A stretch of DNA of 13,680 bases from Alphaproteobacteria bacterium (lineage in GTDB: Bacteria; Pseudomonadota; Alphaproteobacteria; Micavibrionales; CSBR16-224): positions 1-13,680 of the forward strand of contig SKHU01000224.1 of assembly GCA_007116755.1 (NCBI GenBank). The letters run 5' to 3'. Of this stretch, positions 7,678 through 13,680 are shown piece by piece. Each line of letters opens with the position of its first letter. Position 1 is the first letter of the stretch. A program made the translations under genes and the position numbers. The notes beneath the pieces were generated by a model. That model saw nothing but the letters and a program-made list of their open reading frames with translations, made no database searches and was not told the origin of the DNA.

Positions 7678-8721
7678 ATGAAAATTGCCGCGCGTGACAT
7701 CGACCGTTTTGTACAAAACCCCGCTGCAGGACTTTGCGCTGCGCTGGTTTACGGCCCCGATGAAGGGCTGGCGCGGGAGAGGGCACAAATTCTCGGCAAA
7801 ACCGTCACACCCGACCTGTCCGACCCGTTTAATGTTGTCGATCTTCCGGCGGCCTCTGTGGAAAGCGATCCGGCGCGGCTTGCCGACGAGCTGGCGGCTA
7901 TGTCGATGATGGGCGGACGGCGGCTGATTCGCATCCGTGACGGCGCAGACAAAATTGCCGATATCATTGCCGAAGCGCTGAAAAATTGCGGCGCAACGGA
8001 AAATTTTCTGCTGGTCGAGGCAGGGGATTTGAAACCGGCCTCCAAACTGCGGAAATTGTTTGAAAAACTGGATAATGCTGCCGCATTGCCCTGCTATGTT
8101 GATGACGCGGTGGGGCTGGCACGGATTCTGGCAACGGATTTTTCTGCTGCGGGGGTAACGGTGGAACGCGATGCGCTGACATTGCTGGCTGCGTATCTGA
8201 CCGGTGACCGTGCGCTGGCGCGCGGCGCGGTCGAAAAAATCATCACCTATGCCGGGCCGGAGAAAAAAACTGTGACTGTGGCAGATGCGCTGCTGTGCTG
8301 CGGTGATGCCTCGCAGCTTTTTATCGACGACCTTGCCCGCGCGGCAGCGGGGGGAGACGCGGCCGCAGCTTCGGAAATGCTGGCGCGGATCATGGGGGAA
8401 GGCCTGCCGCCCGTTGCCGTGTTGCGCGGATTGCAGAATTATTTCAAACGCCTGTCGCTTGTCGCGGCGCTGACCGCTGACGGTACGGCCATGGATGCGG
8501 CGCTGAGAAAATTGCAGCCGCCGCTGTTCTTCAAGGCAAAAGATGCGTTTCTGGCGCATTTGCGCCTGTGGCCGCAGGAAAAGATTTTGAGTGTTCTGGC
8601 GCAGCTTGCCGAAACCGAAGCGGAATGCAAAACCACCGGTGCCGCAGCGGAGATGCTGGCCGACCGTGCCGTGCTGCGTGTTGCCGTAACCGCGCAGCAA
8701 CTTCGCCGCCGCGCCGCTTAG
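7678..8721 (+). CDS. holA: DNA polymerase III delta subunit
   Basis: The delta subunit is the wrench of the clamp loader: it binds the beta sliding clamp and opens its ring. The 347-residue length matches the family (about 340). Recognisable segments are the N-terminal YGPDEGLARERAQ, the downstream MMGGRRLIRIRDGADK strand-turn, and the helical collar domain at the end, where LPPVAVLRGLQNYFKRL is typical. Like other delta proteins it does not show an intact Walker A motif. The ATG at 7678 has AGGGAAG (7666-7672) in front and lies 20 bases after lptE, consistent with one leuS-lptE-holA operon. It converges on chpT with only 5 bases between the stop codons. Confidence 0.95.
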   Translation: MKIAARDIDRFVQNPAAGLCAALVYGPDEGLARERAQILGKTVTPDLSDPFNVVDLPAASVESDPARLADELAAMSMMGGRRLIRIRDGADKIADIIAEALKNCGATENFLLVEAGDLKPASKLRKLFEKLDNAAALPCYVDDAVGLARILATDFSAAGVTVERDALTLLAAYLTGDRALARGAVEKIITYAGPEKKTVTVADALLCCGDASQLFIDDLARAAAGGDAAAASEMLARIMGEGLPPVAVLRGLQNYFKRLSLVAALTADGTAMDAALRKLQPPLFFKAKDAFLAHLRLWPQEKILSVLAQLAETEAECKTTGAAAEMLADRAVLRVAVTAQQLRRRAA

Positions 8722-8737
8722 CCGCTTTAGGCGGCGC
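8711..8737. terminator. Inverted repeat across the convergent holA and chpT stop codons, possible two-way terminator
   Basis: The arms 8711-8721 and 8727-8737 pair over 11 bp (nine Watson-Crick and two G-T pairs on the + strand) around a 5-base loop, CCGCT. Both stop codons, holA TAG (8719-8721) and chpT TAA (complement of 8727-8729), lie inside the arms. There is no T tract on either side, so a classical intrinsic terminator is not shown. It is the only candidate structure separating the two convergent transcripts. Confidence 0.45.
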
Positions 8738-9407
8738 TGCGTTCAACGCGGAAATACAGTTCGGTTTCGGAAATCTGGCGGTGTGTCAGCGTGAATCCGA
8801 AATATTTTAAAATCACGCCTGTGACATAGGCGTGGACAAGGCGCGGATCGAGTTCCTCGACCGGATAATCGCCTGTCAGACACTCGGCCATGCCTTTGTG
8901 CAGGCCGGGGCGCTTGCCGCGCAGATGAATGACGACAGAGGCGTTATCCTCGCCCGGATCAATATCGAGATTGCTTTCACCGGGATTGCATTCCTCCGCC
9001 AGCACCAGCAGATTCAAAAGCACTTTGCCGAAACCTTTGGGCGTTTCGGCAAAATCGATGCCGCCGCCCCAATTGACCGTCGTACGGCCATGCGCCGCCC
9101 AATCGGCAAAGGCGGTTTTGATGTCTTCAAATCCGACCTGCTTCTCGCTGCCCGCCACACCATAGGCAAGGCGGAACAGTTTCAGACGCACCGCAGCCTG
9201 ACCGATGCTGCTTTCGATCAGATCCAGCGCATCGGCGGCCATATCGGGGCCGAGATCGCGCATCAGCTCGATGCCGTTATTCACCGCACCGACAGGGCTG
9301 ACCAGATCGTGACACATGCGCGAGGCCAAAAGCTCCATCACGCGCGGATGCAGCAGGACAGTTGTTTCGGCTTCGGTTTCGGTGATTTTCAAATCGGCGT
9401 TTTCCAT
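8727..9407 (-). CDS. chpT: ChpT-like histidine phosphotransferase
   Basis: ChpT relays phosphate from the hybrid kinase CckA to the response regulators CtrA and CpdR in the alphaproteobacterial cell-cycle circuit. The 226-residue protein has a dimerisation and histidine-phosphotransfer helix, LASRMCHDLVSPVGAVNNGI, with the presumed phospho-accepting His at residue 33. A degenerate ATPase-like domain follows (residues about 90-226, with KGFGKVLLNLLVLAEEC), lacking recognisable N and G1 boxes of a working kinase. Both traits are typical of the family. The start at 9407 is supported by AAGGA about 8 bases upstream on the minus strand. It lies 51 bases downstream of the hexose-phosphate mutase gene on the same strand and is probably co-transcribed with it. 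Confidence 0.93.
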   Translation of the reverse strand: MENADLKITETEAETTVLLHPRVMELLASRMCHDLVSPVGAVNNGIELMRDLGPDMAADALDLIESSIGQAAVRLKLFRLAYGVAGSEKQVGFEDIKTAFADWAAHGRTTVNWGGGIDFAETPKGFGKVLLNLLVLAEECNPGESNLDIDPGEDNASVVIHLRGKRPGLHKGMAECLTGDYPVEELDPRLVHAYVTGVILKYFGFTLTHRQISETELYFRVERSAA

Positions 9408-9458
9408 CTGTTTTGTCCTTAAGATAATAATGCAATTGAAATAGAAATAGAATTCAAA

Positions 9459-10883
9459 TTATACGGGCAACTCCGCCCCTGCCGCGGCAAGATATTTCGC
9501 CAGCACGGATTGCAGCATCTCCAGCCCCTCTGCGTCAAAGGCTTCGACGCGTGCGGTCAGCACGCTTTCGGTATTGGAGGCACGCAGCAGAAACCAGCCT
9601 TCCGGCGCAGTCAGGCGGATGCCGTCAATGTCGCAAATCTCCCACCCGTCCTTTTTTTCGTTTTGCAGGCGGCGCAGAATTTCCTGAGGAATTTCAAATT
9701 TGCGCTCTTCCGGTACATGAAAACGCATTTCCGGCGTGTTATGCATCTGCGGCAGATGCGCGGTGAGTTCGGAGAATTTTTTGCCGCTTTTGCCGATCAG
9801 ATTCAAAAGCCGCACGGCGCAATAGGGGCCGTCGTCAAAACCGTAGAATTTATCGGCAAAACAGATATGCCCGGCCAACTCGCCCGCCAGCGGCGCGTTC
9901 AGCTCTTTCATTTTCGCCTTGATGACGGAATGGCCGGTTTGCCACATCACCGGTTTGCCGCCCAGCCGCGCGATTTCGTCAAACAGCACACGGCTGCATT
10001 TGACATCGGCAATCACATGCGCGCCCGGATGCGTTTCTAAAACCTCCGCCGCATAGAGCGCCAGCAGAATATCCGCCCAGAGGATTTCCCCGTTTTCATA
10101 CACTGCACCGATCCGGTCGGCATCGCCGTCAAAACCGATTCCCGCATCGCAGCTGTTTTTCAGAACCGCATTTTGCAGATCGACAAGATTTTTCGCCACA
10201 GTCGGGTCGGGGTGATGGTTGGGGAATGTGCCGTCCACATCGCCGAACAGGATTGTGTGTTTTCCGGGCAGTTTTTCGGTCAGCATTTGAATGATTGCGC
10301 CGCCTGCGCCATTGCCGATATCCCATGCGACGGAAAGTTCCGCATCGCAATCGTAATCGCGGACAAGGCGGTCGGTATAGGCCTCGTAAATATCGTGGCT
10401 GTGTTTTTTGCCGCTGCCGCTGTCCAGATCGCCGGCGGCGGCCATCACACCAAGTTTCTGCACATCCGCGCCATAAAAAGGCCGTCCGGCCAGCGCCATT
10501 TTGATGCCGTTATGGGTGATCGGGCTGTGTGATCCCGTTACAACGACCGAGGCATCGGCTTTGAGATGATGCAGGCCGAAATACACCATCGGGCTGGGGC
10601 CGAGCCCGACGCAATGCACATCCAGACCCGTTTTCAAAAGCCCGTCAATCACCGCATCGGCAAAAGCGGGAGAGGTTTCGCGCCCGTCAAAACCCAGCGC
10701 TACCGATGTGCCGCCGCCGCGTGCCACCACCGTACCAAAGGCGCGGCCGACGGCATAGCAATCCTCTTCGCGCAGCGTTGTGCCAATCTCGCCGCGTATG
10801 TCATAAGCGCGCAGAATTCCGGGATCAAAACGGTGTGTGAAACTGCCGCGGGCGGGAGCTGTGTTGTCGGTCGGCGCTGTCAT
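9459..10883 (-). CDS. Phosphomannomutase/phosphoglucomutase
   Basis: This alpha-D-phosphohexomutase interconverts hexose 6- and 1-phosphates (mannose and/or glucose), supplying nucleotide sugars for LPS and capsule. The 474-residue protein has all four domain signatures: the phosphoserine loop TGSHSP (116-121, active Ser118), the metal-binding loop DGDADR (252-257), the sugar-binding loop GELAGH (334-339) and the phosphate-binding loop RASNTE (434-439). The usual TGSHNP carries Ser instead of Asn. The start at 10883 is chosen because AAGGGAAG lies just upstream on the minus strand and the N-terminus leads into FDPGILRAYDIRG. The open frame reaches back to 11108, but only as antisense of mutT. 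A good promoter precedes it (10921-10950). Names in use include manB, algC, exoC and pgm; which substrate is preferred cannot be told. Confidence 0.93.
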   Translation of the reverse strand: MTAPTDNTAPARGSFTHRFDPGILRAYDIRGEIGTTLREEDCYAVGRAFGTVVARGGGTSVALGFDGRETSPAFADAVIDGLLKTGLDVHCVGLGPSPMVYFGLHHLKADASVVVTGSHSPITHNGIKMALAGRPFYGADVQKLGVMAAAGDLDSGSGKKHSHDIYEAYTDRLVRDYDCDAELSVAWDIGNGAGGAIIQMLTEKLPGKHTILFGDVDGTFPNHHPDPTVAKNLVDLQNAVLKNSCDAGIGFDGDADRIGAVYENGEILWADILLALYAAEVLETHPGAHVIADVKCSRVLFDEIARLGGKPVMWQTGHSVIKAKMKELNAPLAGELAGHICFADKFYGFDDGPYCAVRLLNLIGKSGKKFSELTAHLPQMHNTPEMRFHVPEERKFEIPQEILRRLQNEKKDGWEICDIDGIRLTAPEGWFLLRASNTESVLTARVEAFDAEGLEMLQSVLAKYLAAAGAELPV

Positions 10884-10920
10884 TTTTTCTTCCCTTGAAC
10901 AGAGGTTTAAAATATCCGAC

Positions 10921-10950
10921 ACTATACACGAATTCCGACAATGCTGACAA
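10921..10950 (-). promoter_or_regulatory. Sigma-70-type promoter for the hexomutase-chpT unit
   Basis: Read on the minus strand, TTGTCA (10950-10945) and TATAGT (10926-10921) are separated by 18 bases. Each hexamer matches its consensus at five of six positions. Transcription would start near 10913-10915, giving a leader of about 30 bases that includes the AAGGGAAG ribosome binding site. It lies in the 79-base region between the divergent hexomutase and mutT genes. Confidence 0.6.
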
Positions 10951-10962
10951 GAGAAGGCCGTC

Positions 10963-11397
10963 ATGGAAGAAACCGCTGATAAAGCCCGCGCCCGACCGCT
11001 TTTGACCGTTGTCGCCGCCGTGCTGGTCAATGCGCAAGGGGAGATTCTGCTGGCCGAAAGGCCGGAGGGCAAGGCAATGGCCGGTCTGTGGGAATTTCCG
11101 GGCGGCAAGATCGAGGCAGGGGAAACACCCGAAGACGCGCTGGCACGCGAAATTTACGAAGAGCTGGCGATAGAGATTGCCGCAGCGGATCTTGTGCCTT
11201 TTACATTTGCCTCGCACAGCTATGAGGCGATGCATCTTTTGATGCCGCTTTATCTGTGCCGCAACTGGCGCGGGGAAATCCGTCCGCAGGAAAACCAGAA
11301 AACCGCATGGGTCGCGCCGCGCGATCTGGGGAATTATCCGATGCCGCCTGCCGATCTGCCGCTGGTGAAAATTTTACAAAACGGGGTGGGGCTGTGA
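10963..11397 (+). CDS. mutT: MutT-type Nudix hydrolase (8-oxo-dGTP diphosphatase)
   Basis: MutT removes 8-oxo-dGTP from the nucleotide pool, preventing A:T to C:G transversions. The 144-residue protein has the compact MutT form: a first strand, VVAAVLVNAQGEILLAERP, then GLWEFPGGKIEAGETPEDAL and a Nudix helix AREIYEEL. The Nudix box runs from residue 48 to 70 and keeps the metal-binding glutamates of REIYEE (E63, E66, E67). The near-invariant Gly after EE is Ala (A69) in EELAI. The start ATG at 10963 has GAGAAGG (10951-10957) ahead of it. The downstream methyltransferase gene overlaps the stop by 4 bases (GTGA), a coupled pair. The MutT role is likely from the FPGGK context, but other Nudix substrates cannot be excluded. 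Confidence 0.88.
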   Translation: MEETADKARARPLLTVVAAVLVNAQGEILLAERPEGKAMAGLWEFPGGKIEAGETPEDALAREIYEELAIEIAAADLVPFTFASHSYEAMHLLMPLYLCRNWRGEIRPQENQKTAWVAPRDLGNYPMPPADLPLVKILQNGVGL

Positions 11398-12137
11398 GCG
11401 AAAACGCAAAACCCCGCTACGCGCTGTTGACGGATTTTTACGCAGGCGATTGCGGAAAGCTGGCGGCAAAGCTGATCGGCGAGCAAATCGCGGCGCTGTG
11501 GCCTGAACTGTCGGGGATGCGGGTGCTGGCGGTCGGCTGGCCGTTTCCCTATCTTGAGAGTTTGAAATCGGCGGCGCATGTGTCGGCCGCCGTGCCGCAT
11601 TTTGCCGCGACGGAAACGGCGCTGCTGCAAAAACAATACGGCGCGGCGGCGCTGGTCTCGCTGACGGAGGAGCATCTGCCGTTTTACGAGCGCAGTTTTG
11701 ACCGCATTCTCAGCGTTCACGGCTGCGAATACGGCAGCAGCCTGACGGATTTTTTCGGCAAGGCGGAAAAGCTGCTGAAAAACGACGGGCGGATCATTGC
11801 CGCGATTCCAAACCGCAGCGGGTTGTGGTGCAAAAAAACAGGCGCACCGTTTTCCGGCGGCCGCGCGGTGACGGAGGCGCGAATCACAGGCGTGCTGGAG
11901 GCGGCAGGTTTCGTGCCGGAATATCACGGCCATGCGCTGGCTTTTCCGCCGACGGAGAATGGAAAACTGCTGCGCTGGGCGGAAAAATGGGAGAAAACCG
12001 GACAGTTTCTGATGCCGTTTTTCTGCGGCGTGCATATTTGCGAGGCGCGCAAACATATCCTCTCGGGCGCAGCACTAAAACCCGAAAAACGCGCAGCCAC
12101 CGCCCCCGCAGGACTGGCCGGCGCAGGCGCAAAATAA
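11394..12137 (+). CDS. Class I SAM-dependent methyltransferase-like protein
   Basis: The 247-residue product from the GTG at 11394 has the outline of a Rossmann-fold methyltransferase. A first strand MRVLAVGWPFPYL (residues about 42-54) stands in the place of motif I. A post-motif region FDRILSVHGCEYGSS then leads to KLLKNDGRIIAAIPNRSGLW, the typical central strand. The segment IPNRSGLW followed by an APFSGGR turn recalls a methyltransferase family often found in alphaproteobacteria. Motif I lacks the usual GxGxG and acidic residue, so cofactor binding is uncertain. The GTG start overlaps the mutT stop as GTGA and has a G-rich stretch upstream; the open frame also reaches back to 11256 as an overlap with mutT, which I reject. 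The C-terminal ~25 residues are Ala/Pro-rich and probably disordered. The substrate is unknown. Confidence 0.75.
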   Translation: MSENAKPRYALLTDFYAGDCGKLAAKLIGEQIAALWPELSGMRVLAVGWPFPYLESLKSAAHVSAAVPHFAATETALLQKQYGAAALVSLTEEHLPFYERSFDRILSVHGCEYGSSLTDFFGKAEKLLKNDGRIIAAIPNRSGLWCKKTGAPFSGGRAVTEARITGVLEAAGFVPEYHGHALAFPPTENGKLLRWAEKWEKTGQFLMPFFCGVHICEARKHILSGAALKPEKRAATAPAGLAGAGAK

Positions 12138-12165
12138 TTTTTTCGTGTTTTTGCGGTTTTGCGGA

Positions 12166-12195
12166 TTGATTGCGGCGGGCGAATGCGGCTATACT
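12166..12195 (+). promoter_or_regulatory. Sigma-70-type promoter for recR
   Basis: TTGATT (12166-12171) and TATACT (12190-12195) are separated by 18 bases. The -10 matches the consensus at five of six positions, the -35 at four. Transcription would start near 12202, giving an 84-base leader before the recR ATG. The promoter starts 29 bases after the methyltransferase gene, in the only sizeable gap of this region. Confidence 0.5.
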
Positions 12196-12199
12196 GATC

Positions 12200-12214
12200 T
12201 TAACGTTTTGTTAA
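12200..12214 (+). promoter_or_regulatory. Perfect CtrA-type box at the predicted recR transcription start
   Basis: TTAA (12200-12203), seven bases (CGTTTTG), then TTAA (12211-12214) followed by C: this is the TTAA-N7-TTAAC consensus of the alphaproteobacterial cell-cycle regulator CtrA. It begins 4 bases after the -10 hexamer and covers the expected +1. By analogy with CtrA sites at this position, it would act as a repressor site. It is the only such spaced pair I found between genes in the window. Confidence 0.55.
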
Positions 12215-12285
12215 CCTTTCGGCTTGACGGAACGTCCCGCCTTTTTGCATCTATTCAGGACAACAACAGGTTTTCAGGCTGCGCC

Positions 12286-12882
12286 ATGATCGGAAAAGAA
12301 ATTGATACGCTGATTCATCTTTTGTCGAAACTTCCCGGTATCGGGCCGCGCTCGGCGCGGCGGCTGGCTTTGCAGATGCTCAAGCAGAAAGACAGTCTGA
12401 TTCTGCCGCTTTCCGAAGCGTTGCAGAATGCGGCGAAAACCGTCAAGACCTGCGAGGTCTGCTGCAATCTGGATACGGTGTCGCCCTGCGGCATTTGCAG
12501 CGATACGGCGCGGGAGGACGGCGCGATCTGCGTGGTCGAGCAGATCGGCGATCTCTGGGCGCTGGAACGCACCCGCGCCTATCGGGGGCGGTATCACGTG
12601 CTGGGCGGTACGCTGTCGGCGCTGGACAATGTCGGGCCGGAGGATTTGTCGATCCCTGCGCTGACGCGCCGCGCCAAAGACGAGAATGTGCAGGAAATTA
12701 TCATCGCGCTGAACGCGACGGTGGACGGGCAGACCACCGCACACTACTTGATCGACAGGCTGCAATACTGTAATGTAAAGGTCACGCGGCTGGCGCATGG
12801 TGTGCCGGTCGGCGGTGCTTTGGATTACCTTGATGACGGAACGTTGATTACGGCTTTGAAAGCGCGTTCCGCTCTTGCCTGA
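12286..12882 (+). CDS. recR: Recombination mediator RecR
   Basis: RecR forms ring-shaped oligomers and works with RecO and RecF to place RecA on gapped DNA. The 198-residue protein has normal length. In order it shows a helix-hairpin-helix KLPGIGPRSARRLA (15-28), a zinc finger with Cys 56, 59, 68 and 71 (CEVC and CGIC), and a Toprim domain from about residue 79 (AICVVEQIGDLWALE) ending with AHGVPVGGALDYLDDGTL. The family motif TVEGE/Q appears as TVDGQTT, a conservative Glu to Asp change. The ATG at 12286 gives the standard N-terminus MIGKEIDTLIHLLSKLPG; the open frame extends upstream to 12145, but that part has no family similarity. The ribosome binding site is weak (AGG). The usual upstream partners dnaX and ybaB are not next to it; recF lies about 9 kb upstream. 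Confidence 0.97.
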   Translation: MIGKEIDTLIHLLSKLPGIGPRSARRLALQMLKQKDSLILPLSEALQNAAKTVKTCEVCCNLDTVSPCGICSDTAREDGAICVVEQIGDLWALERTRAYRGRYHVLGGTLSALDNVGPEDLSIPALTRRAKDENVQEIIIALNATVDGQTTAHYLIDRLQYCNVKVTRLAHGVPVGGALDYLDDGTLITALKARSALA

Positions 12883-12883
12883 C

Positions 12884-12913
12884 AAAGCACGGCTTTATAA
12901 AAGCACAGCCTTT
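12884..12913 (+). repeat. Pair of imperfect 13-14-base direct repeats after recR
   Basis: AAAGCACGGCTTT (12884-12896) is followed after three bases by AAAGCACAGCCTTT (12900-12913). They differ by one substitution and one inserted base. The first copy can also fold as a small hairpin (AAAGC-ACG-GCTTT). They occupy the gap between recR and the next gene; neither is followed by a T tract, so termination is not supported. Confidence 0.4.
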
Positions 12914-12943
12914 GATATTTATTTATAATAAGGAGCAGTTGAT

Positions 12944-13680
12944 ATGCCCCGTTTTTTTCTGCCTGCGGCCGTGACGGCCGTTTTTCTGTGTTTTTCCGCA
13001 CCCGCGACGGGATCGGCACAGCAGCATGATGATTGCTCCCCCTTTCTTTATGACGAGATTTACTACCAGCGCTGTCTGCAGATTCAGCAGCAATCCGACC
13101 GCATCCGCAGCCAGCAGCAGCAGCGTAACGAGCGGCTGCAGGAAACGCGCGAGCGCCGCCGTGCCGGTTTGCACAGAAGCCAGCAGACCACGCCGCAGAT
13201 GAACCCTCCGAACACGCCGGAGGCAGCGGAGGCGAAGGCGGCGGCAGCGGCAACAGCGCAGGAGAAAGCCGCGCAGGAGGCGGCAGCGCGCGCAGCACGG
13301 CGCGGCGGTTTCGGCACGATCGGGCAGCCGCAAAATACCGGACAGGCACATAAACAGGCGGAGCAGCAGGACATCTCCGCCGCTCTAGCCGGAAAAGGCG
13401 CGGCGGGGTATATCGTGATTGATCCCGCAAAGCTGACGGTCGAGCAGTTGCAGATTATTCAGGCGGTTTTGAAACAGGTACCGCAGGCACAAATGCCGCA
13501 GGCGCAATTTGAAACATCCGCGCCTCTGGCCGTTGTGCCGCAAGCGGCTGTACCGCAAGCGGTCGCGCCGCGCGTGACGGCACCGGATTTGCCGCAAAAC
13601 CCGTCACTCCAAAATCAGGTGCAGATGCAGGCGCAAAATCCGGAACAGGCGGCACGCCGCCGCCCCGCGCGCGATCTGGA
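12944..13680 (+). CDS. Exported Gln/Ala-rich protein of unknown function (partial, runs off the window)
   Basis: The frame from the ATG at 12944 stays open to the last base, giving 245 residues of an unfinished protein. AAGGAG (12930-12935) lies 8 bases upstream, an excellent ribosome binding site. Residues 1-25 form a Sec signal peptide (MPRFFLPAAVTAVFLCFSAP core, likely cut after GSA). The mature part begins with a two-Cys segment, CSPFLYDEIYYQRC (C31 and C44), a candidate disulfide. A charged, Gln-rich probable coiled coil (about 45-75) and an Ala/Glu/Lys helix (about 92-120) follow. Next come a short ordered-looking piece, AGYIVIDPAKLTVEQLQIIQ (155-174), and VPQA/MPQA repeats (179-207). 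I recognise no family. A periplasmic or cell-envelope role is inferred. It may share a transcript with recR (61-base gap). Confidence 0.75.
   Translation, partial: MPRFFLPAAVTAVFLCFSAPATGSAQQHDDCSPFLYDEIYYQRCLQIQQQSDRIRSQQQQRNERLQETRERRRAGLHRSQQTTPQMNPPNTPEAAEAKAAAAATAQEKAAQEAAARAARRGGFGTIGQPQNTGQAHKQAEQQDISAALAGKGAAGYIVIDPAKLTVEQLQIIQAVLKQVPQAQMPQAQFETSAPLAVVPQAAVPQAVAPRVTAPDLPQNPSLQNQVQMQAQNPEQAARRRPARDL

Noticed and set aside
12924..12929. Perfect TATAAT before the Gln/Ala-rich protein gene as a -10 element
   Set aside because: It abuts the ribosome binding site (12930-12935), so the transcript would start after it, and no -35 element is seen at the right distance.
12825..13430. Minus-strand open frames opposite the Gln/Ala-rich protein
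   Set aside because: They are Arg/Ala/Cys-rich with no family features. The + strand frame has a signal peptide and an AAGGAG ribosome binding site and is open to the window end.

Overview
The window looks like a piece of an alphaproteobacterial chromosome of moderate GC content. The main evidence is the gene set. It has a ChpT-type histidine phosphotransferase, a family largely confined to this class. It also has the block DUF3576-type lipoprotein, leuS, lptE, holA, which is a common alphaproteobacterial arrangement, and a perfect CtrA-type box (TTAA-N7-TTAA) at recR. A Micavibrio- or Rhodospirillales-like bacterium is possible, but the sequence alone does not settle the order. I see no rRNA, tRNA, CRISPR array, insertion sequence or phage gene.

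Layout, left to right. Positions 1-126 are the 3' end of an unidentified gene, closed by a clear intrinsic terminator. A stand-alone gene (376-1608, TTG start, strong ribosome binding site) encodes a cytosolic-looking HEAVH zinc metallopeptidase, followed by a 14-bp-stem terminator. Next are recF (1764-2981) and an overlapping multi-pass membrane protein of drug/metabolite-transporter type (2971-3879). The block at 3975-8721 holds a DUF3576-type lipoprotein, leucyl-tRNA synthetase, the LPS-assembly lipoprotein LptE and DNA polymerase III delta subunit, all on the + strand and tightly packed. Convergent to it, on the - strand, lie chpT (8727-9407) and a phosphomannomutase/phosphoglucomutase gene (9459-10883), probably one transcript from a recognisable promoter at 10921-10950. 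Divergent from these are mutT (10963-11397) and an overlapping methyltransferase-like gene (11394-12137). recR (12286-12882) has its own promoter with the CtrA box at the predicted start of transcription. The window ends inside a gene for an exported protein rich in Gln and Ala (from 12944).

Most of this is core machinery: recombinational repair (RecF and RecR), replication (HolA), nucleotide-pool sanitation (MutT), translation (LeuS), outer-membrane biogenesis (LptE, hexose-phosphate mutase) and cell-cycle signalling (ChpT). I found no obvious new multi-gene system. The most interesting leads are the CtrA-type box on the recR promoter in the same window as chpT, the isolated HExxH protein between two terminators, the unidentified secreted Gln/Ala-rich protein, and a 27-base inverted repeat containing the stop codons of both holA and chpT.
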